A DNA stretch of 64,000 nt from Lederbergia wuyishanensis. Lineage in GTDB: Bacteria > Bacillota > Bacilli > Bacillales > Bacillaceae_C. The DNA is taken from the NCBI RefSeq assembly GCF_022900255.1, contig NZ_JALIRM010000016.1:46368-110367 (forward strand), written 5' to 3'. The notes beneath the pieces were generated by a model. The model worked only from the letters and a program-made list of their open reading frames with translations, was not told the DNA's origin and searched no databases. Made by a program: the position numbers and the translations under genes. Each line of letters opens with the position of its first letter. Position 1 is the stretch's first letter. Of this stretch, positions 31,897-45,509 are shown one piece after another.

Positions 31897-33975
31897 TTAT
31901 TGACCGCTATTTTTTTTGATAATTTCTTCTGAAATAGATTTTGGTACTTCCTCATAGTGATCAAAGAACATTGTATAAGTTCCGCGACCTTGAGTATTAG
32001 AACGAAGTGATGTTGCATAACCAAACATTTCAGCAAGAGGAACGAATGCTTTTACAACTTGTGCGTTTCCGCGTGCTTCCATTCCTTCAACGCGTCCACG
32101 ACGTGATGTAATATCACCCATGATATCGCCAAGGTATTCCTCAGGGATTACGACTTCAACTTTCATGAGTGGCTCAAGCAATACAGGGTTACATTTTTTC
32201 ACAGCGTTTTTAAGTGCCATAGAAGCTGCAATTTTAAATGCCATCTCACTCGAGTCAACATCATGGTAAGAACCGTCAAATAGTCTTGCTTTAACGTCGA
32301 TTAATGGGTAGCCAGCAAGTACACCGTTTGCCATTGAATCTTCAAGACCAGCTTGTACAGCAGGGACATATTCACGAGGAACAACCCCACCCACAATTCC
32401 ATTTTCAAATTCGAAGCCTTTTCCTTCTTCGTTAGGGGAGAATTCAATCCATACATGACCGAATTGTCCACGACCACCGGATTGGCGAACGAACTTACCT
32501 TCTACTTGAGCAGAAGTACGGAATGTTTCACGGTATGATACTTGAGGAGCACCGACGTTTGCTTCTACCTTGAATTCACGTTTCATACGGTCAACAAGGA
32601 TGTCTAAGTGAAGCTCACCCATACCAGAGATAACAACTTGACCTGTTTCAGGATTTGTTTCCGCACGGAATGTAGGATCCTCTTCCTGAAGCTTTGCAAG
32701 GGCAGAACCCATTTTGTCTTGGTCTGCTTTAGATTTCGGTTCAATTGCAACTGAGATAACTGGTTCAGGGAATTCCATAGACTCTAAGATAACTAAATCT
32801 TTTTCGTCACATAGTGTGTCACCTGTACCTGTATCTTTAAGACCAACCGCTGCCGCGATATCCCCACTATATGCAGTAGAAATTTCTTCACGGTGATTGG
32901 CATGCATCTGCAGGATACGTCCGATACGTTCGCGTTTACCTTTAGTGGAGTTTTGAACGTAAGATCCAGAGTTCAAAGTTCCAGAGTATACACGGAAGAA
33001 CGTTAGACGACCAACATATGGGTCAGTCATTACTTTGAAAGCAAGTGCCGAGAATGGCTCGCTATCGTCAGCATGACGAGCAACCTCTTCTTCTGTATCA
33101 GGAACAATCCCTTTAATAGATTCAATATCAGTCGGTGCAGGCAAGTAATCAAGAACTGCATCAAGTACTTTCTGAACACCTTTGTTTTTAAATGCTGTTC
33201 CGCAAAGAACTGGGTAAAATTCTACTTTCAATGTTGCCTGACGGATAGCAGCTTTTAATTCTTCAACGGAGATTTCTTCTCCTTCGAGATATTTCATCAT
33301 AAGTTCTTCATCAAAATCCGCAACAGCTTCAATTAAGCCTGCGCGCATTTCTTCCGCTTGGTCACGTAGATCTTCAGGAATTTCTCCTTCAACAGCATCA
33401 AGTGCTGCATCTCCTTCGTAGAACCATGCTTTCATTTCTACAAGATCAACCATACCTGTGAAGGTATCTTCCGCACCAATTGGAAGTTGAATTGGATGTG
33501 CGTTTGCTTGTAGACGATCATGAAGTGTTTTAACAGAGTATAGGAAGTCCGCACCAATTTTATCCATCTTATTAACGAATACAATTCGTGGAACACCATA
33601 TGTTGTAGCTTGGCGCCAAACTGTTTCAGTTTGAGGCTCAACGCCTGATTGAGCGTCAAGTACAGTTACAGCTCCATCAAGTACACGCAGGGAACGTTCA
33701 ACTTCTACTGTGAAGTCTACGTGTCCTGGTGTATCGATGATGTTAACGCGGTACCCTTTCCATTGTGCAGTTGTAGCAGCAGATGTAATGGTAATTCCAC
33801 GTTCCTGTTCCTGTTCCATCCAGTCCATTTGTGAAGCACCTTCATGTGTTTCACCAATTTTATGAATGCGCCCTGTATAGAAAAGAATACGTTCGGTAGT
33901 TGTTGTTTTACCAGCATCGATATGAGCCATGATTCCGATATTACGTGTCTTTTCTAAGGAGAAGTCTCTTGGCAT
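31897..33975 (-). CDS. fusA: Elongation factor G
   Basis: 692 residues, five domains. Translocation GTPase. G1 AHIDAGKT (17-24), switch [17 protein letters not shown]3 DTPGHVDF, G4 NKMDKIG. C-terminal [30 protein letters not shown] is domain V. The str order rpsL-rpsG-fusA-tuf is intact. Confidence 0.99.
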   Translation of the reverse strand: MPRDFSLEKTRNIGIMAHIDAGKTTTTERILFYTGRIHKIGETHEGASQMDWMEQEQERGITITSAATTAQWKGYRVNIIDTPGHVDFTVEVERSLRVLDGAVTVLDAQSGVEPQTETVWRQATTYGVPRIVFVNKMDKIGADFLYSVKTLHDRLQANAHPIQLPIGAEDTFTGMVDLVEMKAWFYEGDAALDAVEGEIPEDLRDQAEEMRAGLIEAVADFDEELMMKYLEGEEISVEELKAAIRQATLKVEFYPVLCGTAFKNKGVQKVLDAVLDYLPAPTDIESIKGIVPDTEEEVARHADDSEPFSALAFKVMTDPYVGRLTFFRVYSGTLNSGSYVQNSTKGKRERIGRILQMHANHREEISTAYSGDIAAAVGLKDTGTGDTLCDEKDLVILESMEFPEPVISVAIEPKSKADQDKMGSALAKLQEEDPTFRAETNPETGQVVISGMGELHLDILVDRMKREFKVEANVGAPQVSYRETFRTSAQVEGKFVRQSGGRGQFGHVWIEFSPNEEGKGFEFENGIVGGVVPREYVPAVQAGLEDSMANGVLAGYPLIDVKARLFDGSYHDVDSSEMAFKIAASMALKNAVKKCNPVLLEPLMKVEVVIPEEYLGDIMGDITSRRGRVEGMEARGNAQVVKAFVPLAEMFGYATSLRSNTQGRGTYTMFFDHYEEVPKSISEEIIKKNSGQ

Positions 33976-34026
33976 TTCGTATTTCTCCTTCCTGGGATGA
34001 GTAGTAAAATTTTATAAAATGATATC

Positions 34027-34497
34027 TTACCAGCGATAATGTGCAAATGCTTTGTTTGCTTCAGCCATTTTATGCATATCTTCACGCTTTTTAATAGAAG
34101 CTCCAGTATTATTGGCTGCGTCCATAATTTCATAAGCTAGACGCTCTTCCATTGTTTTTTCTCCGCGAAGACGAGCATAATTTACTAACCAGCGTAGTCC
34201 TAAAGTTGAGCGACGGTCTGGGCGCACTTCAACTGGTACTTGGTAGTTAGCACCACCAACACGGCGAGCTCTAACTTCCAATACTGGCATGATATTTTTT
34301 AAAGCTTGATCAAATACTTCCATTGCATCCTTACCTGTGCGGTCTTGGATGATATCAAAAGCTGAATAAAGAATAGTTTGTGCTTTACCTCTTTTACCGT
34401 CTACCATAAGCTTGTTGATTAAACGAGTTACAAGCTTTGAGTTATGAATCGGATCTGGTAGCACATCTCTTTTTGATACAGGTCCTTTACGTGGCAT
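34027..34497 (-). CDS. rpsG: 30S ribosomal protein S7
   Basis: 156 residues. Nucleates the 30S head and lies at the E site. [53 protein letters not shown] (the beta hairpin) and [22 protein letters not shown] are diagnostic. Confidence 0.98.
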   Translation of the reverse strand: MPRKGPVSKRDVLPDPIHNSKLVTRLINKLMVDGKRGKAQTILYSAFDIIQDRTGKDAMEVFDQALKNIMPVLEVRARRVGGANYQVPVEVRPDRRSTLGLRWLVNYARLRGEKTMEERLAYEIMDAANNTGASIKKREDMHKMAEANKAFAHYRW

Positions 34498-34535
34498 CGG
34501 TGTTCCTCCTTTCGATGAATCTATCTAGTCAAAAT

Positions 34536-35033
<498 letters not shown>

Positions 35034-35058
35034 TTAATATATAGTTGCAAAAACACCT

Positions 35059-35307
35059 TTAATGAATGATGGCAACAGTTGTTGCTCCGACATCAATGCC
35101 GCATGCTTTCCCAAGCTTTTTCATAGAATCCACTATCGTAATAGGGACATCCATTTCTTTAGCTGTGTGAATAATACTTTCCGTAATTCGCGAATCCGCA
35201 TCGGATGCAACGAAAACTTCTTGTACATGCCCTGATTTAAGAGCTCTTACTGTCTGCTTTGTTCCTACGATCACATTTGAAGCCTGTGACACTTTTTCAT
35301 AAGACAT
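35059..35307 (-). CDS. rplGB: L7Ae-like ribosomal protein (YbxF/RplGB)
   Basis: 82 residues of the L7Ae/L30e family, which binds kink-turn [37 protein letters not shown] matches B. subtilis YbxF, always encoded between rpoC and rpsL. The exact role is not settled (K-turn binding without essential function). ATG at 35305-35307 has GGAGG nine bases upstream; the longer frame is rejected. Confidence 0.93.
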   Translation of the reverse strand: MSYEKVSQASNVIVGTKQTVRALKSGHVQEVFVASDADSRITESIIHTAKEMDVPITIVDSMKKLGKACGIDVGATTVAIIH

Positions 35308-35463
35308 TTTCCATATCCTCCAAAGTAACAGGTATAATGATAGGAGCACCTTGAATATAGTATCATCTGTCATTTTCCATGTCAATAACAAATGCGAAAA
35401 AAAATTCAAGGTATTGCTAGCCGACGGAATCGCCGACTAGCAATTTAATATTAACTAGATTTA

Positions 35464-38400
35464 TTACTCTGCACTCATTACTTCGTCTTCTACTACCATT
35501 GCGGAAGCTGCCTTTCGGTACCTCTGCATTCCAGTTCCAGCTGGGACAAGCTTTCCGATAATAACATTCTCTTTCAATCCTAGCAATTGGTCTGTCTTTC
35601 CTTTGATAGCAGCATCTGTTAGTACGCGTGTTGTCTCTTGGAAAGAAGCAGCGGACAAGAAAGAATCAGTTTCTAACGAAGCTTTTGTGATACCAAGCAA
35701 TACTGGACGGCCAGTTGCAGGGTTTCTTCCTTCTAGAAGTGCTTTTTGGTTGGCATCCGTAAATTGATGGACATCAAGTAGTGTACCTGGCAATACATCT
35801 GTCTCACCTGCATCAGCGACACGTACTTTTCTAAGCATTTGGCGAACCATTACTTCAACGTGTTTATCGCCAATCTCTACCCCTTGCATACGGTATACCT
35901 TTTGAACTTCAAGAAGCAAATACTCTTGAACTGCAGCAACATCGCGGATGCGAAGCAACTCTTTCGGATCGATGGATCCTTCTGTTAATTCTTGACCACG
36001 TTTTACTTGGTCATTAACAGCAACTTTTAATCGTGCAGTATATGGAGCATTATATGTGCGTGTCTCAATTTCCCCTTGAACTACAATCTCGTGCTGACGA
36101 TCGCGACCTTCAGAAATGGAAGTGACGACACCGCTAATTTCAGTGATGACAGCTTGCCCTTTCGGATTTCGAGCTTCAAATAACTCTTGGATACGTGGAA
36201 GACCTTGAGTAATGTCGTCTCCCGCAACTCCTCCTGTATGGAAGGTCCTCATCGTTAATTGTGTTCCTGGTTCTCCGATGGATTGAGCTGCAATAATACC
36301 TACCGCTTCGCCTACATCAACGACAGAGCCAGTAGCTAGATTGCGGCCGTAGCATTTTTTACAAACGCCATGGCGGGTGTTACATGTAAATGCAGAACGA
36401 ATCCATACTTCCTGAATGCCTGCATTTTCAATTTCTTTAGCAAGATCTTCGTCAATGAGTTCATTTTCGGAAACTAAGACATTGCCTGTTTCAGGATGAA
36501 CAATTTTCTTCCTAGCATAGCGTCCAATTAAGCGCTCTTCAAGTGGCTCTATGATTTCAGTTCCATCTTTAAGCGCTGCAACAAGGAGTCCTCGATCCGT
36601 TCCACAGTCGTCCTCTCGAACAATTACATCCTGTGCAACATCTACAAGTCTTCTTGTTAAATAACCAGAGTCCGCTGTTTTCAGTGCTGTATCTGCAAGA
36701 CCTTTACGAGCACCGTGTGTCGAGATGAAGTACTCTAGAACCGTTAGTCCTTCACGGAAACTAGATTTAATCGGCAACTCGATGATTCGACCGGCCGGGT
36801 TAGCCATGAGTCCCCTCATACCCGCAAGCTGAGTAAAGTTCGAAGCGTTACCCCTCGCACCAGAGTCACTCATCATGAAGATAGGATTCAATCTTTCTAA
36901 TGTTTTCATTAGTTTACTTTGAATCGTATCTTTTGCTGCACTCCAGATGGAAATAACACGATCATAGCGTTCTTCCTCTGTAATGAGACCGCGCTTAAAT
37001 TGCTTCAAGACATTATCAACTTTATTTTGTGCTTCATTCAAAATCGTTTCTTTTTCGGCTAAAACTACGATATCTGATACCCCAACTGTAATCCCAGCCT
37101 TAGTTGAATACTTGAATCCAAGATTTTTCATACGGTCGAGCATTCTTGAAGTTTCCGTAATATGGAAACGTTTAAAGATTTCAGAGATGATATTCCCTAA
37201 AATTTTCTTTTTGAATGGTTCCACAATTGGTTGTTGTTTAATAAACTCGGCAACATTTGTTGTCGGATTGACAAAGTATTTATCAGGAGTAACTCCTTCT
37301 AAATTTTCATTTGTCGGTTCATTTATATATGGGAAAGATGGTGGAAGAATTTCGTTAAAGATCAACTTACCTACTGTTGTTAATAATAGGCTATTGTTTT
37401 GTTCTTCCGTAAATTTTTCATTTTTCAAAGAGCTTGCTTGAATCGCGATTCGAGAATGAAGATGAACATACCCATTCTGATACGCAATTAATGCTTCATT
37501 CGTATCTTTGAATACCATCCCTTCTCCATCTGCACCTTCACGCTCAAGAGTTAAATAATAGTTACCAAGTACCATATCCTGAGACGGTGTTACAACTGGC
37601 TTTCCGTCACGTGGATTCAAGATGTTTTGAGCCGCAAGCATTAACAAACGTGCTTCTGCTTGTGCTTCTGCTGATAGCGGTACGTGAACAGCCATTTGGT
37701 CTCCGTCAAAGTCAGCGTTGTAAGCTGTACAAACGAGAGGATGGAGTCTAATCGCTCTTCCTTCTACTAGAGTTGGTTCAAATGCTTGAATACCTAGTCT
37801 GTGAAGAGTCGGTGCTCTGTTTAATAGAACTGGGTGCTCACGAATTACATCTTCGAGGACATCCCAAACTTCTGGCTGAACTCGTTCTATTTTTCTCTTC
37901 GCACTTTTAATATTGTGTGCAAGGCCTTTTTCAACCAATTCCTTCATAACAAATGGCTTAAATAGTTCTAGAGCCATTTCTTTCGGTAACCCACATTGAT
38001 ACATTTTTAGGTTAGGACCTACGACGATTACTGAACGGCCGGAGTAGTCAACACGTTTTCCGAGAAGGTTTTGACGGAAGCGCCCTTGTTTTCCTTTTAA
38101 CATGTGTGAAAGGGATTTTAACGGACGATTTCCTGGACCTGTTACAGGCCTTCCTCTTCTACCATTGTCGATTAAAGCATCCACCGCTTCTTGAAGCATC
38201 CTTTTTTCGTTTTGAACGATAATGCTAGGTGCTCCTAGATCTAATAACCTCTTTAAACGATTGTTTCTGTTAATGACACGACGATATAAGTCATTTAAGT
38301 CCGAAGTGGCAAAACGTCCACCTTCAAGCTGAACCATCGGACGCAATTCAGGTGGAATAACTGGCAGAACGTCTAGAACCATCCAATCAGGCTGATTTCC

Positions 38401-39057
38401 GGAATGACGGAAAGCTTCTAGTACTTCCAAACGCTTAATAGCGCGAGTACGACGTTGTCCTTGTGCCGTTTTAAGTTCTTCTTTAAGTTGGTCTACTTCT
38501 TTTTCAAGATCGATATCTTGAAGTAATTTTTTAATAGCTTCTGCACCCATAGATGCTTGGAATTGCGAACCGTATTTTTCGCGGTATGCACGATATTCTT
38601 TTTCAGAAAGAAGCTGTTTTTTATCTAAGGTCGTACTACCTACTTCTGTCACAACATAGGAAGCGAAGTAGATAATTTCTTCCAAAGCGCGAGGGGACAT
38701 GTCGAGGACAAGTCCCATACGGCTTGGAATACCCTTGAAATACCATATATGTGAAACTGGTGCAGCTAACTCAATATGCCCCATTCTTTCACGACGAACC
38801 TTCATACGTGTTACTTCTACGCCACAGCGATCACATACTACTCCCTTATAGCGAACACGCTTATACTTCCCACAATGACATTCCCAGTCCTTTGTTGGAC
38901 CGAAAATACGTTCACAGAACAAACCGTCTTTTTCCGGTTTCAATGTACGATAGTTGATTGTTTCTGGTTTTTTTACTTCACCGTAAGACCAAGAACGGAT
39001 TTTATCAGGTGAAGCAAGACCGATTTTCATATACTCAAAATTATTAACATCCAGCAA
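35464..39057 (-). CDS. rpoC: RNA polymerase beta prime subunit
   Basis: 1197 residues. N-terminal zinc site with Cys60, Cys62, Cys75 and Cys78; catalytic NADFDGDQM near residue 450 holding the Mg(II) aspartates; bridge-helix and trigger-loop blocks ([48 protein letters not shown]); second zinc site with DCGT and [13 protein letters not shown]. No insertions relative to Bacillus. Follows rpoB by 56 bp. Confidence 0.99.
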   Translation of the reverse strand: MLDVNNFEYMKIGLASPDKIRSWSYGEVKKPETINYRTLKPEKDGLFCERIFGPTKDWECHCGKYKRVRYKGVVCDRCGVEVTRMKVRRERMGHIELAAPVSHIWYFKGIPSRMGLVLDMSPRALEEIIYFASYVVTEVGSTTLDKKQLLSEKEYRAYREKYGSQFQASMGAEAIKKLLQDIDLEKEVDQLKEELKTAQGQRRTRAIKRLEVLEAFRHSGNQPDWMVLDVLPVIPPELRPMVQLEGGRFATSDLNDLYRRVINRNNRLKRLLDLGAPSIIVQNEKRMLQEAVDALIDNGRRGRPVTGPGNRPLKSLSHMLKGKQGRFRQNLLGKRVDYSGRSVIVVGPNLKMYQCGLPKEMALELFKPFVMKELVEKGLAHNIKSAKRKIERVQPEVWDVLEDVIREHPVLLNRAPTLHRLGIQAFEPTLVEGRAIRLHPLVCTAYNADFDGDQMAVHVPLSAEAQAEARLLMLAAQNILNPRDGKPVVTPSQDMVLGNYYLTLEREGADGEGMVFKDTNEALIAYQNGYVHLHSRIAIQASSLKNEKFTEEQNNSLLLTTVGKLIFNEILPPSFPYINEPTNENLEGVTPDKYFVNPTTNVAEFIKQQPIVEPFKKKILGNIISEIFKRFHITETSRMLDRMKNLGFKYSTKAGITVGVSDIVVLAEKETILNEAQNKVDNVLKQFKRGLITEEERYDRVISIWSAAKDTIQSKLMKTLERLNPIFMMSDSGARGNASNFTQLAGMRGLMANPAGRIIELPIKSSFREGLTVLEYFISTHGARKGLADTALKTADSGYLTRRLVDVAQDVIVREDDCGTDRGLLVAALKDGTEIIEPLEERLIGRYARKKIVHPETGNVLVSENELIDEDLAKEIENAGIQEVWIRSAFTCNTRHGVCKKCYGRNLATGSVVDVGEAVGIIAAQSIGEPGTQLTMRTFHTGGVAGDDITQGLPRIQELFEARNPKGQAVITEISGVVTSISEGRDRQHEIVVQGEIETRTYNAPYTARLKVAVNDQVKRGQELTEGSIDPKELLRIRDVAAVQEYLLLEVQKVYRMQGVEIGDKHVEVMVRQMLRKVRVADAGETDVLPGTLLDVHQFTDANQKALLEGRNPATGRPVLLGITKASLETDSFLSAASFQETTRVLTDAAIKGKTDQLLGLKENVIIGKLVPAGTGMQRYRKAASAMVVEDEVMSAE

Positions 39058-39113
39058 GGGGCCTACCTCCCTTTTCGTCTACAGGTTTTACCCTAATTGC
39101 TAATTTCAAGGAA

Positions 39114-42100
39114 TTATTCATGTGATGCTGCCGTTTCTTCAACTTTAGCATCTGGAGCAATATTCAGTGTATCAGCCTGGTTGACATCGTCATCATCATC
39201 CAGGTCTCGCATTTCTATTTCTTCTTCATCACCTGATAAGATTTTGACATCCATACCAAGACTTTGAAGTTCTTTGATTAATACTTTAAATGACTCAGGC
39301 ACTCCTGGTTCAGGAACATTTTCACCTTTAACAATGGCTTCATATGTTTTTACACGACCTACAACATCATCAGACTTAACTGTAAGGATTTCCTGAAGTG
39401 TGTAAGCTGCACCATATGCTTCAAGTGCCCAAACTTCCATTTCTCCAAAACGCTGTCCACCAAATTGTGCCTTACCACCAAGTGGTTGCTGGGTAACAAG
39501 TGAGTAAGGTCCCGTAGAGCGAGCATGCAATTTATCGTCAACCATGTGCGCAAGTTTAATCATATACATGATACCCACGGATACACGGTTATCAAAAGCT
39601 TCTCCCGTTCTACCATCATAAAGGACGGTTTTTGCGTCACTTGCCATTCCTGCTTCTTCAATCGTTTCCCAAACGTCTTCTTCAGTAGCACCGTCAAAGA
39701 CTGGTGATGCCATGTGAAGGCCTAGACTTCTAGCAGCCATACCCAAGTGAAGTTCGAGTACTTGCCCGATATTCATACGGGATGGTACACCAAGTGGGTT
39801 AAGCATTACATCGACTGGAGTTCCATCTGGCATATACGGCATATCTTCTTCAGGAAGGATACGGGAGATAACCCCTTTGTTTCCATGGCGTCCTGCCATC
39901 TTATCCCCTTCAGAAATTTTACGCTTTTGAACAATATAAACACGAACGAGTTGATTTACTCCCGGAGGAAGTTCATCTCCATCTTCCCGGTTGAATACTT
40001 TTACATCAAGCACGATTCCGCCGCCACCATGTGGTACGCGAAGAGAAGTATCACGGACTTCACGAGCTTTTTCCCCAAAGATTGCGTGAAGTAGACGTTC
40101 CTCTGCAGTAAGTTCTGTTACTCCCTTAGGAGTTACTTTTCCAACAAGCAAGTCACCATCTTTTACTTCAGCACCGATACGGATAATTCCGCGCTCATCT
40201 AGATTGCGAAGCGCATCTTCTCCAACGTTCGGAATATCACGTGTCATTTCTTCTGGTCCGAGCTTCGTATCACGGGCTTCAGATTCATATTCTTCAATAT
40301 GAATAGATGTATATACATCGTCTTTTACAAGACGCTCACTCATGATAATCGCATCTTCGTAGTTGTATCCTTCCCATGTCATAAATGCGACAAGGACGTT
40401 TCTTCCAAGTGCCAATTCACCTTTATCCATCGATGGACCGTCACCGAGGATTTCTCCCTTAGACACTCGATCGCCAACACTAACGATTGGACGCTGATTG
40501 TAGCATGTTCCTTGGTTAGAACGAATAAACTTTTGCATACGATATTTACGAAGGTCACCCTTAACCTCTTGACCGTCAACTTCTTGAATACTGCGAACCC
40601 ATACTTCACGGGATTCAACATGCTCAACAATTCCGTCTTGCTTACAGATAACAGCAGCTCCTGAATCTTTGGCTGATACGTATTCCATACCAGTACCTAC
40701 AAGAGGGGCTTCTGGTTGCATAAGTGGAACAGCTTGTCGTTGCATGTTCGCTCCCATTAGAGCACGGTTCGAGTCGTCGTTCTCTAAGAATGGAATACAA
40801 GCTGTTGCAGCAGAGACCACTTGTTTCGGCGATACATCCATGTAGTCAATTCGGTCTCTTCTAACGACAGTGTTTTCTCCACGGAAACGAGCAATGACTT
40901 CTTCGTTTAAGAATCCACCTTCATCAGAAAGAGGAGCATTTGCTTGGGCCACAACATAATTATCTTCTTCATCCGCTGTTAAATAATCGATTTGGGACGT
41001 AACTAACCCAGTTTCAGGGTCAACACGGCGATATGGTGTTTCAATAAATCCAAAACGATTCACTTTAGCGAAACTGGATAAAGAGTTAATCAAACCAATG
41101 TTTGGACCTTCTGGCGTTTCAATCGGACACATACGACCATAGTGTGAGTAGTGAACGTCACGGACTTCAAAGCCTGCACGTTCACGAGTTAATCCACCAG
41201 GTCCAAGTGCAGATAGACGACGTTTATGGGTTAACTCCGCAAGCGGATTTGTTTGGTCCATAAATTGCGATAGCTGGGAACTACCGAAAAATTCTTTAAT
41301 TGATGCGATTACTGGACGAATGTTAATTAACTGCTGTGGAGTGATCGTGTTAATATCTTGAATGGACATACGTTCTCTTACGACACGTTCCATACGAGAT
41401 AAACCGATTCTAAACTGATTCTGCAACAATTCACCCACAGAACGTAGACGACGATTACCAAGGTGATCGATGTCATCAGTGTCTCCTACATCATAAAGCA
41501 AATTAAAGAAGTAGCTTATAGATGCAATTATGTCGGCGGGTGTAATATTTTTAATAGCTTCCTCAACATAGGCATTTCCAATTACATTAATGACTTTTTC
41601 CTCGTCATCATGTGGAGCGTATATTTTAATGGACTGAACAACGATATCACCATCTAATACTCCGCCATGTTGATTATAGGTTTTAAAACCAGTGCCATTT
41701 TCTAAATTAGAGACGATTCTATCCAAATTACGGCGATCAAGCACTGTACCTTCTTCTGCAATGATTTCTCCCGTTTCCGGATCAGCTAATGTTTCAGCCA
41801 ACCGTTGTCCGAAAAGACGATTTTTAATATGGAGCTTTTTGTTCAATTTATAGCGTCCAACACTCGCAAGATCATATCTCTTCGGGTCAAAGAACCTGGA
41901 AACTAACAAGCTTTTTGCATTGTCCACTGTAGGTGGTTCACCAGGGCGAAGGCGCTCGTAAATTTCGAGCAATGCTTTTTCAATGCTTTCTGTGTTGTCT
42001 TTTTCAAGTGTATTACGAAGATATTCATTGTCACCGATTAAATCGATGATTTCTTGATCAGAGCCAAATCCCAATGCTCGTAAAAGAACTGTTACTGGTA

Positions 42101-42668
42101 ATTTCCTTGTACGATCGATACGTACATATACTACGTCTTTTGCATCTGTTTCATATTCAAGCCATGCACCACGATTGGGGATGACTGTTGCTGTAAAACC
42201 TTTTTTTCCGTTCTTATCGAGCTTTCCGTTATAGTACACACTCGGAGAACGAACAAGTTGTGAAACAATGACGCGCTCGGCACCGTTGATAATAAAAGTA
42301 CCCATTTCTGTCATTAGCGGGAAATCACCCATAAAGACGTCTTGGTCTTTAACTTCACCTGTTTCTTTATTGACCAGGCGAAGTTTAACTCTTAGTGGAG
42401 CGGAATAAGTAGCATCTCGCTCTTTCGATTCTTCGACTGAGTATTTGGGTTCTCCAAGACTATAATCGATGAATTCTAATGATAGATTTCCAGCAAAATC
42501 CTCGATTGGCGAGATGTCCTGGAACATTTCCTTTAAGCCCTCATCAAGAAACCATTGGTAGGATGAAGATTGGATTTCGATTAGATTAGGTAGCTCCAAT
42601 ACTTCGCTGATTCGTGCAAAGCTTCTGCGCTTCCTGTGCCGTCCGTACTGAACTAGTTGACCTGTCAA
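39114..42668 (-). CDS. rpoB: RNA polymerase beta subunit
   Basis: 1184 residues from a TTG at 42666-42668 ([15 protein letters not shown]), eight bases after GAGGGG, as in B. subtilis; a GTG three codons earlier is possible but overlaps the ribosome site. The rifampicin region ([31 protein letters not shown]) is wild type, predicting sensitivity. [33 protein letters not shown] and the C-terminal [24 protein letters not shown] are conserved catalytic parts. Promoter at 42891-42919. Confidence 0.99.
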   Translation of the reverse strand: MTGQLVQYGRHRKRRSFARISEVLELPNLIEIQSSSYQWFLDEGLKEMFQDISPIEDFAGNLSLEFIDYSLGEPKYSVEESKERDATYSAPLRVKLRLVNKETGEVKDQDVFMGDFPLMTEMGTFIINGAERVIVSQLVRSPSVYYNGKLDKNGKKGFTATVIPNRGAWLEYETDAKDVVYVRIDRTRKLPVTVLLRALGFGSDQEIIDLIGDNEYLRNTLEKDNTESIEKALLEIYERLRPGEPPTVDNAKSLLVSRFFDPKRYDLASVGRYKLNKKLHIKNRLFGQRLAETLADPETGEIIAEEGTVLDRRNLDRIVSNLENGTGFKTYNQHGGVLDGDIVVQSIKIYAPHDDEEKVINVIGNAYVEEAIKNITPADIIASISYFFNLLYDVGDTDDIDHLGNRRLRSVGELLQNQFRIGLSRMERVVRERMSIQDINTITPQQLINIRPVIASIKEFFGSSQLSQFMDQTNPLAELTHKRRLSALGPGGLTRERAGFEVRDVHYSHYGRMCPIETPEGPNIGLINSLSSFAKVNRFGFIETPYRRVDPETGLVTSQIDYLTADEEDNYVVAQANAPLSDEGGFLNEEVIARFRGENTVVRRDRIDYMDVSPKQVVSAATACIPFLENDDSNRALMGANMQRQAVPLMQPEAPLVGTGMEYVSAKDSGAAVICKQDGIVEHVESREVWVRSIQEVDGQEVKGDLRKYRMQKFIRSNQGTCYNQRPIVSVGDRVSKGEILGDGPSMDKGELALGRNVLVAFMTWEGYNYEDAIIMSERLVKDDVYTSIHIEEYESEARDTKLGPEEMTRDIPNVGEDALRNLDERGIIRIGAEVKDGDLLVGKVTPKGVTELTAEERLLHAIFGEKAREVRDTSLRVPHGGGGIVLDVKVFNREDGDELPPGVNQLVRVYIVQKRKISEGDKMAGRHGNKGVISRILPEEDMPYMPDGTPVDVMLNPLGVPSRMNIGQVLELHLGMAARSLGLHMASPVFDGATEEDVWETIEEAGMASDAKTVLYDGRTGEAFDNRVSVGIMYMIKLAHMVDDKLHARSTGPYSLVTQQPLGGKAQFGGQRFGEMEVWALEAYGAAYTLQEILTVKSDDVVGRVKTYEAIVKGENVPEPGVPESFKVLIKELQSLGMDVKILSGDEEEIEMRDLDDDDDVNQADTLNIAPDAKVEETAASHE

Positions 42669-42890
42669 CTGATTCACCCCTCAAATCATGCGTTATAATG
42701 ATTGCATTTAGTCTGGATAAACCAGAAAAAATGGTGTATCATAGAACAAAAAGAAAAATGGTTTTGCTTGAAAACCACATTTTTCACATGACGAACTATT
42801 ATTTTATAATCTTTTCCAACTTTGCCAAATTCCATACAATTTATTATAAAAATGACAAAAGATTAGAAAACACTATATTCGCATTTTACA

Positions 42891-42919
42891 ATGCTACCAC
42901 AAGGTTATTTACAAGTCAA
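42891..42919 (-). promoter_or_regulatory. Promoter upstream of rpoB
   Basis: -35 TTGACT (42914-42919), 17-bp spacer, -10 TAGCAT (42891-42896), minus strand. It overlaps the stop of the RsmC-like gene and leaves a leader of more than 200 bases before rpoB. That leader (42669-42890) is AT-rich and contains no gene. Confidence 0.65.
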
Positions 42920-43518
42920 TGTTTTTTTGCTTTTAAAATGTAATAACCTTTCTTTTTCGCCACTGTGTCTACACCGCCGAATAATTCCTCGAGCTTCGCC
43001 TTTGCTGACGGAGCTCCTTGCTTTTTTTGAATGACTACCCACAACTCTCCTCCAGATCTTAAATGTTGAAAGCTTTGTTCAAAGATAGTATGAACAACTT
43101 CCTTTCCAGCTCGAATAGGAGGATTGGTTAATATTGCAGCAAAATTTTCCACATTAACATTTACAAAGCGATCACTTTCATATATCTCTGCATTATCAAT
43201 GTCATTTTTTTCGGCATTTTCCTTTGCCAATCCAATCGCCCTTTGATTCACATCGATCATATGAACTAACCGATTCGGAAAATCCTTTGCAATACTTAAG
43301 CCGATCGGGCCATACCCGCACCCAACATCTAATATTGGGCCAGCTATTTCCGGAGGATCAAATGTATCGATTAATAATCGGGATCCAAAGTCTACTTCAC
43401 TTTTTGAAAAAACACCTTGATCCGTTTTAAAACGAAATGGATGATTCCGTAATTCTACATTCCAAAACTTCGGATCACTAACAACTTCAGGTTCACGCGA
43501 ATAATAATGTTCAGCCAA
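42916..43518 (-). CDS. RsmC-like 16S rRNA (guanine) methyltransferase
   Basis: 200 residues, SAM-dependent. Motif I LDVGCGYGPIGL (about residues 62-73) and the catalytic NPPIRAG (112-118), typical of N2-guanine rRNA methyltransferases. Equivalent to B. subtilis YbxB, lying between rplL and rpoB in most Bacilli. It lacks the N-terminal duplicated domain of E. coli RsmC, so the target (G1207 equivalent) is inferred from family only. Confidence 0.9.
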   Translation of the reverse strand: MAEHYYSREPEVVSDPKFWNVELRNHPFRFKTDQGVFSKSEVDFGSRLLIDTFDPPEIAGPILDVGCGYGPIGLSIAKDFPNRLVHMIDVNQRAIGLAKENAEKNDIDNAEIYESDRFVNVNVENFAAILTNPPIRAGKEVVHTIFEQSFQHLRSGGELWVVIQKKQGAPSAKAKLEELFGGVDTVAKKKGYYILKAKKH

Positions 43519-43573
43519 TTGACAACCTCCTCATGACCCACAAATGAGTTAATTAAAGTTCGAAAAAAAATTA

Positions 43574-43606
43574 GTGAAAAAAAGCCCGCTTAAACGCAGC
43601 GAGCTT
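43574..43606 (-). terminator. Terminator after rplL
   Basis: AAGCCCGCT (43582-43590) pairs with AGCGAGCTT (43598-43606), nine pairs with one G-U, followed on the minus strand by a run of T. It partly separates rplJL from the downstream RsmC-like gene and rpoB. Confidence 0.85.
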
Positions 43607-43622
43607 TTTATTTTCTAGATGA

Positions 43623-43988
43623 TTACTTAACTTCGACGCTAGCTCCAACTTCTTCAAGTTTAGCTTTGATTTCTTCTGCTTCTTCTTTAGATGCGCCTTC
43701 TTTAACTGGTTTTGGAGCATTGTCAACAAGTTCTTTCGCTTCTTTCAAGCCAAGGCCTGTAAGTTCGCGTACAACTTTGATAACTTTGATTTTTTGTGCA
43801 CCAGCATTAGCTAGTACTACATCAAATTCAGTTTGTTCAGCAGCAGCTTCGCCACCAGCAGCACCGCCAACTACAGCTACAGGAGCAGCAGCAGTTACGC
43901 CGAATTCTTCTTCAATTGCTTTAACAAGATCGTTTAATTCAAGAACTGTCATATTCTTGACAGCTTCAATGATTTGTTCTTTAGTCAT
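43623..43988 (-). CDS. rplL: 50S ribosomal protein L7/L12
   Basis: 121 residues. N-terminal dimerisation helix ([31 protein letters not shown]), alanine/glycine-rich hinge and the C-terminal domain that recruits translation GTPases ([51 protein letters not shown]). Forms the stalk with L10. 50 bp after rplJ. Confidence 0.99.
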   Translation of the reverse strand: MTKEQIIEAVKNMTVLELNDLVKAIEEEFGVTAAAPVAVVGGAAGGEAAAEQTEFDVVLANAGAQKIKVIKVVRELTGLGLKEAKELVDNAPKPVKEGASKEEAEEIKAKLEEVGASVEVK

Positions 43989-44038
43989 GATTTATTTCCT
44001 CCGTTAATTTTATTAGTTTTTAAATAGGAATTCCGATA

Positions 44039-44539
44039 TTAAGCGCTTTGTTCTTCTTTTTGGTCTGCAACAGCTTTAGTTGCAAGTGCCAAGTTACGAA
44101 TAGGAGCTTGTAGAACGCTAAGCAACATAGAAAGCAACCCTTCGCGAGATGGAAGTTCTGCAAGTGCCTTAACTTCTTCAACAGTTGCAATATTACCTTC
44201 AATTACACCAGCTTTGATTTCAAGTGCTTCATTCTTTTTCGCAAAGTCGTTCAAAATTTTCGCAGGAGCTACAACATCATCAGCACTGAATGCAATAGCA
44301 TTTGGTCCTGTCAAAGATTCATTTAAGTCTGTAAGTCCAGCAATTTCTGCAGCGCGGCGTGCCATTGAGTTTTTGTAAACTTTAAATTCAATACCCGCTT
44401 CACGAAGTTGTTTACGAAGTTCAGTTACTTGTGCAACTGACAAACCACGGTAATCAACAACAACTGTAGAAACACTTGATTTTAACTTCTCAGAAATTTC
44501 TTCAACAACTTGTTTCTTTTGTTCAATTACTTTGCTCAT
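44039..44539 (-). CDS. rplJ: 50S ribosomal protein L10
   Basis: 166 residues from the ATG at 44537-44539 (GGAGG upstream); the longer frame runs into the leader. Stalk base that anchors L7/L12 dimers. KQQVVEEIS-type N-terminus, [20 protein letters not shown] and YKNSMARRA are typical. L10 with L12 represses its own leader through the attenuator at 44583-44613. Confidence 0.98.
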   Translation of the reverse strand: MSKVIEQKKQVVEEISEKLKSSVSTVVVDYRGLSVAQVTELRKQLREAGIEFKVYKNSMARRAAEIAGLTDLNESLTGPNAIAFSADDVVAPAKILNDFAKKNEALEIKAGVIEGNIATVEEVKALAELPSREGLLSMLLSVLQAPIRNLALATKAVADQKEEQSA

Positions 44540-44578
44540 CTTTACACCTCCTAGATTCCAGATGGACATTTATACCAT

Positions 44579-44727
44579 ATACAAAAAACCTCCACATATA
44601 GACATGGAGGTTTCACGCGTCAATCATCCGAACAGATTGATCTTATATCGCAATGACCTCGGTAGGAAATTAAGCTTTTTGGGCACCTACTGTCTACGGT
44701 ACAAATGATTAAATTTTCAACAAAGAG
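44579..44727 (-). promoter_or_regulatory. L10 leader with terminator (attenuator)
   Basis: The minus-strand RNA contains CCGTAGACAGTAGGTGCC and CTTAATTTCCTACCGAGG, the conserved L10(L12)4 binding core, followed by an intrinsic terminator: AAACCTCCA (minus strand 44605-44613) with TGGAGGTTT (44586-44594) and a T-run. Protein binding is expected to favour termination and lower rplJL expression. Matches Rfam L10_leader from memory. Confidence 0.9.
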
Positions 44728-44728
44728 T

Positions 44729-44757
44729 ATTCTATCAGATTATTTTCCGATAGTCAA
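44729..44757 (-). promoter_or_regulatory. Promoter of rplJL
   Basis: -35 TTGACT (44752-44757), 17-bp spacer, -10 TAGAAT (44729-44734), minus strand. It begins just 7 bp after the rplA stop and feeds the L10 leader. Confidence 0.8.
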
Positions 44758-44763
44758 CTATTT

Positions 44764-45453
44764 TTATACTGAAGAAGGATCCACTTTTACGCCAGGTCCC
44801 ATTGTTGAAGTAACTGTAACATTCTTCATATAAGTTCCTTTTGCAGCAGATGGCTTCGCTTTTAATAATGTATCAAAAATAGTAGCAAAGTTTTCAACAA
44901 GTTTCTCTTGATCGAAAGAAACTTTTCCGATAGGAACGTGAATAATACCTGATTTGTCTACACGGTATTCAACTTTACCAGCTTTAATTTCGTTTACAGC
45001 TCTTGCTACATCAAATGTAACAGTTCCTGTTTTTGGGTTTGGCATTAAACCTTTAGGTCCTAGTGTACGACCAAGCTTACCAACTTCACCCATCATATCT
45101 GGAGTAGCTACGATAACATCAAATTCAAACCAACCTTGGTTGATTTTATTAATGTATTCTGAGTCTCCTACGTAATCAGCACCTGCAGCTTCTGCTTCTT
45201 TAAGTTTTTCACCTTTAGCAAAAACCAACACACGTTGAGTTTTACCTGTACCATTTGGAAGTACAACTGCACCACGAATTTGTTGGTCAGCTTTTCTAGG
45301 GTCTACACCTAAACGGAAAGCTGCTTCTACTGTTGCGTCAAATTTAGCGTAGTCAATTTTTTTCACAAGTTCAATTGCTTCAGAGATAGCATAAGCTTTT
45401 GAACGATCAACTTGCTTTAAAGCTTCTACATATTTCTTACCTTTTTTAGCCAT
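44764..45453 (-). CDS. rplA: 50S ribosomal protein L1
   Basis: 229 residues, two-domain L1 of the mobile stalk at the E site. [64 protein letters not shown] and [15 protein letters not shown] are diagnostic. L1 often represses its own mRNA; a possible binding site lies at 45473-45500. Separated from rplK by an unusually long 286-bp spacer. Confidence 0.98.
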   Translation of the reverse strand: MAKKGKKYVEALKQVDRSKAYAISEAIELVKKIDYAKFDATVEAAFRLGVDPRKADQQIRGAVVLPNGTGKTQRVLVFAKGEKLKEAEAAGADYVGDSEYINKINQGWFEFDVIVATPDMMGEVGKLGRTLGPKGLMPNPKTGTVTFDVARAVNEIKAGKVEYRVDKSGIIHVPIGKVSFDQEKLVENFATIFDTLLKAKPSAAKGTYMKNVTVTSTMGPGVKVDPSSV

Positions 45454-45472
45454 TAATATTTCCTCCTATAAT

Positions 45473-45500
45473 GTGGTTTTAGCGGAATGTGACCTCCCAC
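45473..45500 (-). promoter_or_regulatory. Candidate L1-binding leader hairpin
   Basis: On the minus strand GTGG (45497-45500) pairs with CCAC (45473-45476), enclosing GAGGTCA...TCCGCTAAAA. This resembles the L1 mRNA site that mimics its 23S rRNA target. It sits just upstream of the rplA ribosome site (AGGAGG). Assignment is by general shape and position only. Confidence 0.45.
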
Positions 45501-45509
45501 GTCGTAAAG

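Noticed and set aside
41190..41290. Rifampicin-resistance substitutions in rpoB
   Set aside because: The region matches the wild-type Bacillus sequence at the usual positions (Gln, Asp, His, Ser).
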